DNA from: Trogon surrucura | Lineage: Eukaryota; Chordata; Aves; Trogoniformes; Trogonidae | Direction: 5' to 3' | Length of the DNA: 64,000 bases | NCBI GenBank assembly: GCA_020746105.1 | Contig: CM036620.1 | Location: forward strand, 44,722,706-44,786,705 | Part shown: one piece after another, positions 48,101 to 61,304 of the stretch | How the letters are laid out: each line of letters starts with the position of its first letter | Position numbering within the stretch: the first letter of the stretch is position 1 | Notes under the pieces: model-generated | Seen by the model: only the letters and a program-made list of their open reading frames with translations | Databases searched by the model: none | What the model was told of the DNA's origin: nothing | Position numbers and translations under genes: made by a program

Positions 48101-51100
48101 GAAAAAAAAAAAAAAAAAGAAGTTCCCATTAAATCTTTTCATTTCCTCAGTTTCCCAGGCAGGTCCCAACAGCAGCAGAGTCCTCAGTAATGCAAATTTA
48201 ATACTTTAGTCTTTCAGTTTGATGGTATTTTGCCATTAGAGGAAATCCAGGTCAGATTCTGATGAATCATAACACTTTATTCTGTCCAGGAAGGTATTAA
48301 GCGAACTGACACGAGGCCCCATACTAGTGCCAGAGGGCATCCTTACTGCCAGTGTTGATTCTAATATTAAAAACAGTTCCCTGCATGCTGCAAAGCAAGT
48401 ATCATCATTAAAAAGGTACTTAGACAAGCTGCCTCCCTCTCTCGCTCTTCACTAAATGTCTTAACAATGTAAGCCTAACAGTTCTTTGGGGTTGCTTTGA
48501 ACTGTACGGTGGAAAAGTGCTTTATTCACCCCCTAGACTTCCAGACCTCAATTCCCACAGACATCAGCTACGCCCTCTGTGAGCCTGCGCGCTGGGCAAT
48601 CCATACAAAAAGACTCTGTCAATTTTTTATATAAATAAATAAATTTCAGTGTGCCTGGAGCCAAAAATACTCTCCCCTTGCCCCAGTGAGAAAGGTAATA
48701 GGAAAGGAGGCTTGTGCTCTGATGCTAGTACTGCTAGCAAAAAAGGCAAAGGCAGTAAAGTCAGCTCAGCATGTTTGTCATCTAATATTACATCACAGCA
48801 TCTCATGATGTGGTGTTAAATATATCTGAAACCTTCTTATTTTTCTGAGCTTGTTTACTAAAGCTTCCCAACACAGATGGAACCCTTTCTTCCTGCACAT
48901 ATTAATTCATTTGTTATTTATGCACTTCTGATCTTTGTGACATTTTGTCCTTTGGCCTGCTACCAAGTCATTTTTTATACATGTTCTGAGAAAAGGTGGC
49001 CCGTGCCCTGCAGTGAGCCTCACAAATCCCTGACACACACATATGCATTTTTTATTGTTCTCACATGTTGCTTAACAGTCTGTATGATTCCAGCTTTACA
49101 GCACAGCAGATGGGTTCCTGGATAGCGGTGAAACAGATGAGATGTTCAAATCGATTGTTTTATCAACAATCAGTTGTAGATAAAAATCATTTTAATGAGA
49201 GAAATTAATGGTGTTTGCGAACATGATGTTAATTAAAGAACATAGCTAGGGCTCTTTTCCCTCCTTTTTTCCCCCTGCACACAATTTTTGTTACCCATGA
49301 CATCTTTCATTATTGACTCATGCCCCAAAGAAAAGGCGATTAAATTCTGCTTTTGTTTGATGTAGCTTTTATTGAAGAAAGAAATAGATCTTTCTGAAGC
49401 TTCCTGGTGAGATGAAAGTCTAATTATCTCCACAAATGAAAGGAAAAGCTTTAATTAGGCCTGTGCTGAATCTGCGCACTGTGAATTTGTGCATTGTGAT
49501 GGATGGAGCCCACATCTCCTCAGTGACTGCAGTTGAAATAATGAAGAAGGAGAAGAGGTAACCTGCTCCCATGATTCAGCTGGCAGAGCAGACTTGGAGG
49601 TACACCTGTGTTGTGAGAACGTGCCCAGAGCAGCTGCCACAGGCCATGTTTCTGTGCAGTGCATTCGGCTGTTTTACAGCCTCCTCCTGAGCTTTGATCT
49701 CTTTTCAGACAGCAGGGGTCCTAACAAATCAAGCTTTTCATGTTTCACTCAGTTTCACTCTCTTTTGCTTCACCATTCATACTCGAACTCCAAAGAGGAT
49801 GGATAAAATATTGTCTTTTTCTGAAGCAATTAATGATCAGCAGCAGGCACGACTGAAGTGGGCATTTTGCCTTTTGCGAGGTGTTTTAAAGTTGACTGTG
49901 GGGTAAAGGCTGCGAAAGAATTGGAAATCGCGTTTCTTTATGTTGCCATTTAATTAATTCACTATGCTTTTAACAACCTTTGTGCATAACACTTCATCCG
50001 CTATGCACTTTTTTTTTTGCAATTCTGTACTGTCTAACCCAGTTAGAAAAGGTGACATTCTTGGATTGTGTTAGACTGCTAATGGCCCCCAGGGAGAAAC
50101 CTGAATTATGACAAATAATGCACTATCCCAGATTTCATAACGTTTCTAATCTATTTTTACCATGTTGCATGCAGCTTACTCTGTCTTCATGTAGTCCACC
50201 TGATATCAGGAAGGTCAAACCACTACTTATTCACATCACTTGCAGCCAGCATATTCTTCTTTGTGAGTCATAAAGCACCTTTGACATCAAGGGCAGTCAA
50301 GGAGATTATCGCCACACCTTTCTAGACAGGGTAGCAGTAAAAAGAGGGAAGAAGGAATTGAAGAATAAGTTAAATCAGCATCAGCAATCTAATCTTTTAT
50401 TCTTTCTGTCAGTATATTCTGTGTTGTTTAGAATGTATTGCTTTAATTGCGTACCAGTCTCTGAATTGAGAAGCTTAGCAGTCAACTGGAAACATGCAGA
50501 AATAGAAGGATATGGGATAAATGGGAATGCATCCCCTGTTGATTTGTTTATATAAGGAAAGGAGGCATCTGGAAAAAACAGCAATGATGTCTTTCAAAGC
50601 AAACACTCTGGGAAGTCTTGTAGGTAGGTATACAGCATCTATAAAGCTAGAAACCGGTAAAAGCAAATTATGCTGATTCCAAGTAATTCAACAAAGTGAT
50701 AATATGAATTTTAATTTAGTCTGTGTGAAACAAATCTCTGTATTACAGTTCTCTTTATAAACACAGCTTTATCTCCTGGTATTCTAAAATTTTGTACATT
50801 AAAAAGTTACATGCAGGCTGAAATCTTACTATTCGTATTTTCTCATTTCTTTAGAGAGCTTTACGGTAGCTGGTGCTTTTCTAAGTCTAAAATATCTTGA
50901 TTTGTTCTTTCCACTCTCCTTCCGCCCACTCCATTTCACACTTTCTTTGTGTAGATTTGTCTCCTTTGTTTATGCCTTTGTAAGTGTCTCCCTAGTGTTA
51001 GTACTGAGTTCACAGAGCTGAAGTAAAAAACCTGCCTTATACAATATTCTAATCCTTAGGCCATCAGTGCTGACATCCAAGTCTGGTGCCCTAGAATTAC

Positions 51101-52474
51101 AAGGATGATGGTGAATGTATAAAGGTCCCAAAGCTCAATATAGGAGAAAAAAGCCGGGGGGAACGCTGTAACACTGGAGCGCAGGTCTGAGCTGGGGGGC
51201 ACAGCCGGGGGGGAAATGAGGAGGCAGTGAAATTCTTGTTAGACTGCTGGGCAGAGATGAGGAGCAGATAGTAAATTAGGAACGAGCACTGCAAGAACAC
51301 ATCTGAATCAGACCCTCCAATTAACTGTTCTCTTTCCTTCTTTCAAGTTTGATTTCCTTTTAACCTTTTATTTTATTCTTTTGATCTCAGCATCTTTTTC
51401 TTCTTGTTCGAGTGAAGAGCAGTGGTGCAATAATTTTTGTTGAGGAGATGCTTTCATTGTCGGCTTCTGTTTCCAAGCACTACTAGTGATGGAAAAAAAC
51501 TGGAAATATTCATGTATGCCATCACTCATATTCTGAGTCTGACCAAAATTTAAGACCTGGGTTCATTTAAAATAAAAAACTTTCTTCTTCTGTGACAGAG
51601 GTACCTCTGTTGCTTCTTAGCTGTTGAGAATCTCAGCAAATTTTATGGGAGTCTTTGGGGGTATGTGTGCAAAAAATACAGGTATGGAGCAATTGCATTT
51701 TTTTGAAAGAAAATATTTTACAAAGCAGGAACAGTAGCACCGAAGCGTTATATGCTGGAAGACAGGCTAAAAAAAAAAAAAAAAAAGAAGCCATTACTGT
51801 GGACAGAACCTTGTAACATTTTCCTCCACACCTCTTATTTGGGCTAAGTCCAAATTGCTGTGTGGCGATATCTGAGAGTTTGGGAATAGGCAGAAAAATC
51901 CCCATGAAGGGTTATTGTGCAGGCATATGAATGCATGAGAATCCTGTAATGCATTTTGACATTAGTAGTGTTAGTACAGTTTCTGTATACTCCTTATGGA
52001 AAGAAGGCTGCAGTAGCTCAGTCTTTCTCCAAGGTAAAAGCCACCCCAGCCTCATGAAGTACTTTGAGGAGCTATGTCACTGCCAATCATGTCAGCATTG
52101 AGAGAACTATTGTTACTGTTCTGAGTCACCCTACCTACACTTCCAGAGGACTGTAGAAAGAAAAATACATTACAGAGCTATTCTTCTATTAACCTGTCTT
52201 CACAAAGGCTTGAAGAGCTGTAAATTCCTGTGATGACACGTGCAGAACACATAAGTTTTGGGCTTGCTTTTTTTTTTTTTTTCCCCCCTGAAAATGTTAC
52301 TGGCTGGCTGATGAATGCTAAGACACACACGTGGTTCTCTGAAGTGATTCCATGTTTATGATTTTCAAGTTTCCAGATTGAAATAAATACAGACATGCTC
52401 ACTTCACTCTGAACACCTGCTAATTTTTAGTTCTTGAATATCTAAATAGGTATTTGTGCTTCCACATGTATTTT
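45146..52474. other. 7-kb unannotated region, possible conserved non-coding parts
   Basis: No gene or mobile element recognised. A-runs of about 17 bases lie near 48101-48118 and 51769-51786, and a T-run near 52268-52282. The part at 49140-50010 is rich in TTAAT/AATTAA words and contains a GATTGTT-N5-AACAATC inverted motif. It looks like regulatory non-coding DNA but is unproven. Confidence 0.4.
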
Positions 52475-54808
52475 ACAGAATCATGGAAGAATTGAGATTG
52501 GAAGAGCATCTTGTCCAAACCTTTGCTCAAGCAGGATCACCTAGGGCAGTTTGTTCAGGGCCACGTCCAGCTGGCTTTTGAATAAGTCCAAGGATGGAAA
52601 CTCCACAACCTCTCTGGATACCATGTTCCACTAGTCAGTCACTCTCATAGTCAAAGTGTTTCCTTAAGTTTAGACAGAGAGTCCTATGTTTCAATCTGTG
52701 TCCATTGCCTCTTGTCACTGGGCACCCCTGGGAAGAGCCTGGCTCCATCTTTGTACCCTTACTTCAGATATTTATATACATTTATAAGATCCTCCCCGAG
52801 CCTTTTTTTGTCTCAGCCCAGATGTCTCGGCACTTCATCATATGAGAGATGTTCCACTCCCTTAATCATCTTTGTGGCTCTTCATTGGACTCTGTCCAGT
52901 ATATAGATGTCTCTCTTGTACTGAGGAGCCCAGAGCTGGACACAGTACTTCAAAGGTGGACTTAGTAGTGCCACCTCACTGTCTGCCCATCCAGAATACT
53001 TCACCAGCTTTTCTGTGAGGATCTTATGGGAGAAAGTGTCAAAAGCCTTGCTGAAGTCTATATAGACAATATCTACTCCTCTCGGCTCATCTATCAGGTC
53101 AGACATTTTGTCGTAGAAGGTTATCAAGTTGGTCAAGCATGACTTCCCCTTGTTGAAGCCACGCTGATTACTCCTGATGATTTTCCTGTCATTCATGTGC
53201 CTGGAAGTGGTTTCCAGGGTTAGCTTCTCCACCTCCTCAGGGACTGATGAGAGGCTGATTGACTCAGTTCCTTGGGTCCTCCTTGAAGATGGGAGTGATA
53301 TTTACTTTCCTCCAGTCTTCAGGCACTTCTGATTTCTGTGAGAATGGTCTTGGAATGACAGTGAGCTGGTTGAGAGTGTATGGGTTAAAATTAAAGGGAA
53401 GACAGGGGAAGGTGATGTTACAGTAGGGGTCTGCTACAGGCCACCTGACCAACACAGCCAAGCAGATGAGGCCCTCTGTAGGCAGATAGAAGTGGCTTTA
53501 CATTCACAGGCCCTGGTCTTTGTGGGGGATTTCAACTACCCTGACATCTGCTTGAGGGACAGCACAGCAAGGCATCAGCAATCCAGGATGTTCCTGGAAT
53601 GCATTGATGACAACTTTGTCCTCTAAACAGTAGAGGAACCAACAAGAAAAGATGCTATGCTGGACCTTGTTCTCACCAACAGGGAAGGGCTGGTGACCAA
53701 CGTGAGGCTCAGGGATAGGTTTGGCTGCAGTTCCCATGAAAGTGATAGAATTTAAGATCCTCAGGGCAATTAGGAGGGTGTATTCCAAGCTTATGACCCT
53801 GGACTTTAGGCATGCAGACTTTGATCACTTCAGGGATCTGCTGGCCAAAGTGCCATGGGACAAAGTCCTAGAGGGAAGGGGGGCCCAGGACAGCTGGTCA
53901 GTATTCAAGGATCACTTTCTTCATGCCCAGGAGCAAAGCCTACCGACAGAGACAGGAAAGACAGCTAGGAGACCTGCCTCCCTACTACAAGAAAGATATG
54001 GACGTGCTGGAACGTGTCCAGAGAAGGGCCAAAAGGATGGTTAGAGGACTGGAGCACCTCTGCTATGAAGACAGACTGAGAGAGTTGGGGTTGTTCAGTC
54101 TGCAGAAAAGAAGGCTTCAAGGAGACCTTATTGTGGCCTTCCAGTGTCTTTAGGGGGCCTACAAGAAAGCTGCTGAGGGTCTTTTTAGGATGTTGGGTAG
54201 TGATAGGACTAGAGGGAATGGATTAAAAATAAAGATGGATCGCTTTAAATTGGACATTAGGAAGAAATTCTTCACCATGAGAGTAGTGAGACACTGGAAC
54301 AGGTTGCCCAGAGAGGTGGTGGAAGCTCCATCCCTGGAAGTTTTTAAGGCCAGGCTGGATGGGGCTCTGAGCAGCCTGATCTAGTGGGAGATGTCCCTGC
54401 CTATGGCTGGGGAGTTGGAACTAGATGATCTTTAAGGTCCCTTCCAACCCTGATAATTCTATGATTCTACGACTGATTCTATCTGCCAGCTCCCTTGGCA
54501 CTCATGGGTGCATCCCATCAGGGACCCCATCTAGTTTGCTCAGGTATTGCCCAACCTGATCTTCTTCCACCAAATGTACATCTTATCTTCCTTGCTACAG
54601 ATTTTCTCTGGAACCTAGGATTACTGAAGGACAGTCTTGCTTGTAAAGACTGAGGCAAGGAAGTGTTCCGTATCTCAGCTTCTTCCATGGGCTGTGTAGC
54701 CTTGAGCAGTGGGACCACATTTTCTTTAGGCTTCCTTTTGTCACCCATGTACTTTTAGAAGTCCTTCTTGTTGTCTTTGATATCACTGGCCACACCTAAT
54801 TTCATCTG
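52475..54808 (-). mobile_element. CR1 LINE, split by a nested CR1
   Basis: Read on the minus strand, the 5' part (54808 to about 54482) is ORF2 linker between endonuclease and RT, ending near a GMHP and RELAD segment. The element resumes at about 53360 with VIPRPF and SEVPEDWRKVNITPIFK, then QRGFNKGKSCLTNLI and RT motif [16 protein letters not shown], then jumps to KYCVQLWAPQYKRD and the 3' end at 52475. The jump removes RT motifs B and C, so the copy has its own internal deletion. Many stops. The two parts join collinearly once 53361-54481 is removed. Confidence 0.87.
53361..54481 (+). mobile_element. CR1 LINE inserted in another CR1, RT core deleted
   Basis: The 5' part encodes the end of the endonuclease domain (VGVCYRPPDQ, then VGDFNYPDIC and LDLVLTNREGLV) and the following linker ([33 protein letters not shown]). 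At about 53970 it jumps to the ORF2 C-terminus ([16 protein letters not shown], then [14 protein letters not shown] and [16 protein letters not shown]) and ends with TTCTATGATTCTACGACTGATTCTAT-like octamers, given here only as a decayed tail near 54455-54481. The entire RT catalytic region is missing. In-frame stops include a TAA in the endonuclease part and a TAG after the LIVAFQCL segment. Confidence 0.87.
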
Positions 54809-57800
54809 AAATCACTATGTACTACTAAGACCATATATGTTAGGAAATCTTACAGAATTACTTATAGGGTATAATTTTATTTAGCAGAGTGAAGAGAAAG
54901 CAATGAAACATAACCAAGGTTGTAAAACACATTTTGGTGCTTTAAAAAGGGTGGTAAACAGGGATGGCTATGATCTTAGGGACTTAGCGTCAATCTGAAG
55001 TGTTTATGATTGTCACAACTTACTTGAAACCAAGTGGATATTGTAGAAACTGTGGTGTCTTGAAGTGCCCCTGCTCTGATAACTATAAGATTCAAAGAAC
55101 TGCAAAGGAGTACAGCAGTTTTTCCTTACCTCTCCAGCAAATTATTATTTTACTTTACCATTCTCTGACTATTACATTACAGAAAAGACAATATTATGAC
55201 AGAGTTTACAAGTCTATATTAATATATTATATAAATAATTTAGGACATGTTTAGTTATACGAAATATTTAGTTATAAGACTTTGAGTGCAAGATCGAATG
55301 CTACAAAGCTGTTCCTTTCATACTGAAAGAATGAAGAATTAAATTAAAACTGTAGAGAAAAAGCCAGATTCCCTATAGATTTTTCTTTCACATCCTCATT
55401 CCATTTACACTTTATGCTCTGGCATTTCCCAGATTGCCACACAGGCAGGCATACAAAAGTACACGTCCAGAGCCACTGAGAGTTAAAATATTGTTGAGCT
55501 GAACCTATGCTGTAGGAAATACAACGTTTTCAAGTTTCTAGAAATTTTGTACTTCTGATAGTCACACATCAAAGCATTCCTAGTTCAGGGTTTTCTAAAG
55601 AAGGAGGAGGTACCCATTCCAGAATGAAAATTACTTCTTACTGAATTCCAAATGCATACTGTAGATGTTCACCTCACATTACCCTGAAAATTTGGTTCTG
55701 TTAACATTCTAAGATGTTGTTTTACTTGATCTTCTATCTGATGTGGAATTAGGCAAACTTGGTTTTGGGAGGTTGTTCGCATGATCATTACACAAGTAAA
55801 TTCAAAGCTTAATAAAAAGTGAGATAACTCTCTAATAAAAGAGTCATAAAACTGGTCTAACTTAAAATATTATCTTTGTTAAGAAGATCAAATGAGGAAG
55901 TAGTTTCTTCAATGTACCATTCATACAGTGGAAGAAAACCCTTAGTCAGGTGACATTTTTCTCGCAGACTACCAGGTTTCACAGACCTTTAAATCTTTGT
56001 TTTGAAAAGTTCACCGAAGTCCCAATGTATGCAGGACTTGAAAGCAAATTTTGAAGTAAAACCAGTTTCATTTCCTTGAAATTATAATTGCCTCTATAAT
56101 ACAAAAAGACAGCCTAGGGATCTCCCATTTGTTATTAATATTTTATATAGCTCTTTTTTCTTCAGCTATGTATTTTATCACAAATGATTTTTTTTTTTTT
56201 TGTTAAGAAAGAATACCTAATAAAGAACACACCCCGGTCCCACTATTTTCAGCAGTCTTTAGGATGGAACAGATACAACCCACATCATTCCTCATGGCAT
56301 GGTGATATTGCAGAGAACCATTTTCTTTCAAACAACCACCAGCTGCTGTATGAGAGCTGAAGGGCTTCTCAGAATCCCTTAACCTTCTGTTTCCTTATCT
56401 GCAGTTCAGTTTCATGCCTGATTTCCCAGAATTTGCTTAACATTTTCAGAAGGACGTCATTCACCCACTAGTTGTAGCAGGATTTGGATTCAGAACTCCT
56501 CTGAAAAGAGAAAGTGATATGATTCTCCATACCCACTAACGCATGATATTGTCAGATGATAAATATTCTTCTCATCAAAATACGATGGAAGAACTGAGTC
56601 CTCCCATCCACCAGAAAACTCTGAACCAAATTGAGGATGAACATTCTGCATGCTCTTTCACAAATATAAAAAATGGGACTAGCCATATGGTGCTTCTTGA
56701 GGCTCTTTAAACAGAATTTTTGATGGAGAAAGCATAGCTGTCTTCTGAAGATCTCTTTGGGGGGGGGGTGTTGTTGTATGTTTTTCAATTTTGTTTTTAA
56801 TGGATTTATACCGTATCTCTGTGTTTTAGATGAGCAGTCTTATTCTGTATGCCAGCAGAAATTTACGGAGGTGTTTGCTTTATGATATCTTTGATGGCCT
56901 GTTAGGGAACCTGCTCTGTACTGCAGAGAAGCATTCAGCAAGGGCTCAGTTGCACTCGTTATTGCCTCCCCAATTGCATGTATGGACTAGAGTCATGCTG
57001 GGATCCCCCAGGATCTTCCTTGTGCTGGGAATGGTTGTGCTCTCTCTGTATGAAGCACCAGCTTTCACCTGTTGAATCTAGCAAGAACTGATTAGTGTTA
57101 ATCTCTGGGTTAATGTTCAGTTGTTAGTTAAGAATGTAGTGGGAACCAGTGCTTCATTCAGGGAGATGTCTTAGGAAGCTAAAGGCCACTGCTGGCTACA
57201 GGGCTCGACACCATATCCCTGTCCCTTTTTAGAGCACTGTTGCAGTTTAAGAGTCATAATTGTAAAATAAGCTAAACTGAGTATCACAAACTTACTTTTT
57301 TTAATTCATAGCGTAGCTGAAAAAAAGGCCTTTTTTCATGTCAAGTGTTCTTGAAAATAAGAACATTATCACATCTTTAAGATTGGACAGTATATGTACT
57401 GTAGTTATGGACAATACTAATAAGGACAAAGAATAAATGTAAGCTAAGTGGGTACTGTATAAATACAGAAATTACACTTGCCATAGCAAGTGGCTTATGC
57501 TAACCAGGAGCTGCTGGAGGTCATATTTGAGATATTATGCAGATTCCAAACTCAAAAATACAAAATATGAAATAATAATTAATTATATTTTCACTTTGAT
57601 TAAAGATTAGGTCTCATTTAAAAAAAAAAAAAATCATGTATTTGTATTGCCTGATATAATTAGGCACTCTCCTAAGAGGCCAAGCTTATAACTGCCTATT
57701 ATGTCCTAGTAAACCTGTGGGAGAGCCTGACATATGTTTAGCAGTCATGTTTCTGTGTTCATCAGAAAAAAATCATTTTAAAACAGTGTAGGAGGGGCAG

Positions 57801-59954
57801 TCCTTATCTTTAAGGCAACTGTTGGATAATTGACCTCCTTTAGCATTTAATTTCTCAAGCCTCTAGGAAGCTTAATTTTGAACATCAAAGAGGTACCTGT
57901 GGAAGAAACTGTTCCAGACTGGTGAGTAAACAAATTAGAGTTAATAGGGCCATTAGCTTTTGTGTTAAAATTTCAAACTGGGTATTCCTCACTAAGGAAT
58001 GTAAATGTCAATGTTTTTAAGTCTTCTAAAATATAATTAGACATGGAACTTGAATTCAAATGTCACATATCCTCTTAACAAACAATGTTTTCCATACTCT
58101 GGGCATTATTTTATTAACATTAGGGAATCTGTTGTTCTGATCCTATGCATTGCTTGCTAGACAATTAGAACAGAAGTACAAAGCTGCTCAGTCAATAATA
58201 CACTGTAAAGACTAAGGATGCTCTGTATTCTGTGTAACATAGAACATGCTAGCTAGTTACCTTTAGAGTAACAGCTGTAGCTCTATTTGGCCCTTAAAAC
58301 TTTATGTAGGAATACAAAAGCTTTAAAAAAAAACAACAAACAAACAAAACCAGACAAAAACCGAAAGTATGAACAACTTATATTTCCTCATTTAGATGAT
58401 GGATTATCTCCTCATCTCTACTTTCTCTTGGTTCTATGGTTATATAAAGGGATAATTGCTGATTGAGTTTGAAACAGAGAATGTGGCAAATTCAATTCCT
58501 ACATCCTCTCATTTCACTTCCTGCACAATACTGAAGTCTTTTATTCAATTACCGTTGCATATGGTAATAGAAATATTGCTCCCTTTCTTCCACAAAACTC
58601 TGACAAGTCACTAGTCCACCCACATTTCCACACCTTTTCCCACATACCTACCTTCAGGCTATGAACTCTCTCATATCTATTTCCCCTGAAATTCTTCCTG
58701 CTAACCCCTCCCAGCAGCAGCAAACTCCTTCAGCTGAGGCTTGTTAAAGGAATTTCCCTTTCTTACTTTGCAACCTTAGGACATTTAAGACTATGGGGTC
58801 ATTTTGTCTCTAGGAGCTGAGTACTCAGCAATGGCTTCTTTCTAATCCAGAAAATTCGTTGCTGCTACAAGTGTCATCATTTAAACAAGTATAGAGGAAG
58901 TAGTGACACCAGGTCACTGTAACAGTTTGTGGAGTATGGGCTGATGGAATCACTGGAAACACCACTAGTGCGTTTAGCATAGAAGGAAATAATATATTTG
59001 CTAGATGTGCCAAAGGAGAATTGCAGAAAATGTTTAGACTGGAAAACTGCGGATGGACAAGCACATCCAGTGGTAAACCACCTCCTCCCCGTGAAAACTG
59101 ATTTGTACCAGCAGGGTCTGAGTGAGTGCTACTGTGAATTCTACCAAAAATAGAGGAGTGGGGGGAAAAGAGAAAGTAATTTTAAATAATTGATGATAGC
59201 TGTATCTGTGGTTACAAGCATTTGAGTCTTAAGTCATTAACCTGAAGGAGCAAAGACTTTAAAAAAATATTGACTCTTCTCAAAATATATATAAAACCAT
59301 GAAGTTTAAGACAGAAGATTTTTGTCCATTTGGCTATCACAAAATCATCTTGTTATGATAATCTCGTGTAGTGGGCCGAGTTAATCTTTCAATCTCCTAT
59401 TCTCCCTCTATAGTGATAATTTCTTTTTGCTTAAGTAATACCAATCAAAGTAAAAAAAAAACCTCAAATGCTTTTTATGTAATATGAATCATGTTTGAGT
59501 GATGTTTTGAAAAAATCTTTGTCCATTAGAAGGAAGCTTTTTGCACTAGGTGAGTTGTCATGACCGAGATTTTTGCAGTGTTTCTAGTTACCATTTGTTA
59601 TTGGTGTCTAAAAATGTGCTTCAAATAAGTATCTTTAGTTTACCTCCATCATAGTATCTCATGGAGTTTTATAAGCATTCATTTTTAAATAACCATTACT
59701 TCTATTTCAACCTCCTACAGTGTTTTTGATAGAATGTTACTATTTTCACACAATATTAATTTATTTCCCACTGTAATTGAGAGCATTAGATGAGTATGAC
59801 TGTCTGCATTTCGATAATTTACTGATTTTATGCATGGAGTCAACAAAATATCAAATGAAGATCACAAAAGACGTCTATGACTAATTTGGGATCATATGCA
59901 GACCTCCTGATCTCACTTTCTAAGTGTATTAAAGGGCGAGACTCATCTAACCTA
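54809..59954. other. 5-kb AT-rich unannotated sequence
   Basis: No gene or recognised repeat. A 10-G run lies at 56759-56768 and an A-run near 57620-57632. Open frames are short and featureless. Confidence 0.45.
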
Positions 59955-59977
59955 ACTTCACCTCCATCCCTGGGAAA

Positions 59978-61216
59978 GTGATGGAACGACTTATCCTTGG
60001 TGCCATCTCAAGGCATATCAGGGATAAGAGGGTCATTAGAGACAGTCAACATGGCTTCACCAAAGGGAAGTTGTGCTTGACTAACCTCATAGCCTTTTAT
60101 GAGGATATAACAAGGTGGATAGATGATGGCCGAGCGGTGGATGTGGTCTACCTTGACTTCAGTAAAGCATTTGACACAGTCTCCCACAGCATCCTTGCTG
60201 CTAAACTGCAGAAGTGTGGTCTAGACTCTCGGGTAGTGAGGTGGACTGTGAACTGGCTAAGGGGAAGAAGCCAAAGAGTTGTGGTCAATGGGGCGGAGTA
60301 TGGTTGGAGACCTGTATCCAGTGGAGTGCCTCAAGGGTCGGTACTGGGACCAGTATTATTCAATATATTCATCGATGACTTGGATGAGGGACTAGAGAGT
60401 ACTATCAGCAAATTTGCTGATGACACCAAGCTGGGAGGAGTGGCTGACACACCAGAAGGCTGTGCTGCCATCCAGCGAGACCTGGACAGGCTGGAGCGTT
60501 GGGCGGGGAAAAATTTAATGAAATATAACAAGGGTAAATGTAGGGTCTTGCATCTGGGTAGGAACAACCCCAGGTTCCAGTATAAGTTGGGGAATGACTT
60601 ATTAGAGAGTAGTGTAGGGGAAAGGGACCTGGGAGTCTTGGTGGACAGCAGGATGACCATGAGCCAGCACTGTGCCCTTGTGGCCAGGAAGGCCAATGGC
60701 ATCCTGGGGTGTATTAGAAGGGGGGTGGTTAGTAGGTCGAGAGAGGTTCTCCTTCCCCTCTACTCTGCCCTGGTGAGACCCCATCTGGAATACTGTGTCC
60801 AGTTTTGGGCCCCTCAGTTCAAGAAGGACAGGGAACTGCTGGAGAGAGTCCAGCACAGGGCAACTAGGATGATTAAGGGAGTGGAGCATCTCCCTTATGA
60901 GAAAAGACTGAAGGAGCTGGGGCTCTTTAGTTTGGAGAAGAGGAGGCTGAGGGGTGACCTCATTAATGTTTACAAATATATCAAGGGTGAGTGTCAGGAG
61001 GATGGAGCCAGGCTCTTCTCGGTGACAACCACTGATAGGACAAGGGGTAATGGGCTGAAACTGGAACATAAGAGGTTCCGCTTAAACTCGAGAAGAAACT
61101 TCTTCTCAGTGAGGGTGACGGAGCCCTGGAACAGGCTGCCCAGAGAGGTTGTGGAGTCTCCTTCTCTGGAGACATTCAAGACCTGCCTGGACACGTTCCT
61201 GTGTGGCATAGTCTAG
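59978..61216 (+). CDS. CR1 ORF2 C-terminal part, reverse transcriptase (no own promoter)
   Basis: 412 codons of CR1 ORF2. Motif A is YLDFSKAFD at residues 58-66, motif B SGVPQG at 115-120 and the catalytic FADD at 146-149. The thumb and C-terminal region follow ([49 protein letters not shown]). The palm motifs needed for polymerisation are present, but the endonuclease and the N-terminal RT fingers are absent and no promoter is visible. It is a transposon remnant rather than a host gene. The first codon given is not a real start. The uninterrupted frame shows the insertion is relatively recent. Confidence 0.85.
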   Translation: MMERLILGAISRHIRDKRVIRDSQHGFTKGKLCLTNLIAFYEDITRWIDDGRAVDVVYLDFSKAFDTVSHSILAAKLQKCGLDSRVVRWTVNWLRGRSQRVVVNGAEYGWRPVSSGVPQGSVLGPVLFNIFIDDLDEGLESTISKFADDTKLGGVADTPEGCAAIQRDLDRLERWAGKNLMKYNKGKCRVLHLGRNNPRFQYKLGNDLLESSVGERDLGVLVDSRMTMSQHCALVARKANGILGCIRRGVVSRSREVLLPLYSALVRPHLEYCVQFWAPQFKKDRELLERVQHRATRMIKGVEHLPYEKRLKELGLFSLEKRRLRGDLINVYKYIKGECQEDGARLFSVTTTDRTRGNGLKLEHKRFRLNSRRNFFSVRVTEPWNRLPREVVESPSLETFKTCLDTFLCGIV

Positions 61217-61280
61217 GCATTCCTGCTCTGGCAGGGGGATTGGACTTGATGATCTTTCGAGGTCCCTTCCAATCCCTAAC

Positions 61281-61304
61281 ATTCTATGATTCTATGATTC
61301 TATG
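61281..61304 (+). repeat. CR1 terminal octamer repeat, (ATTCTATG)3
   Basis: Three perfect copies of ATTCTATG at the 3' end of the CR1. CR1 lacks a poly(A) tail and ends in such short repeats, which mark the 3' boundary of the insertion. Confidence 0.95.

Larger units (their letters stand above)
59955..61304 (+). mobile_element. Young 5'-truncated CR1 LINE with intact RT frame
   Basis: The element begins in ORF2 just before an [13 protein letters not shown] segment (5' end near 59955) and ends with three perfect ATTCTATG octamers at 61281-61304. The frame 59978-61216 (412 codons, the first being GTG) has no stop. The 3' untranslated part contains GGGGGATTGGACTTGATGAT. Full-length CR1 is several kilobases, so ORF1, the endonuclease and the RT fingers are missing and this copy is not autonomous. 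Confidence 0.93.

Noticed and set aside
55000..55254. 84-codon frame with a C-x2-C-x4-C-x-C pattern
   Set aside because: Only one short cysteine cluster, and the rest is low-complexity. No zinc-finger family matches.
60331..61209. Minus-strand frames of up to 155 codons opposite the CR1 ORF2
   Set aside because: They are shadows of the CR1 reverse-transcriptase frame.
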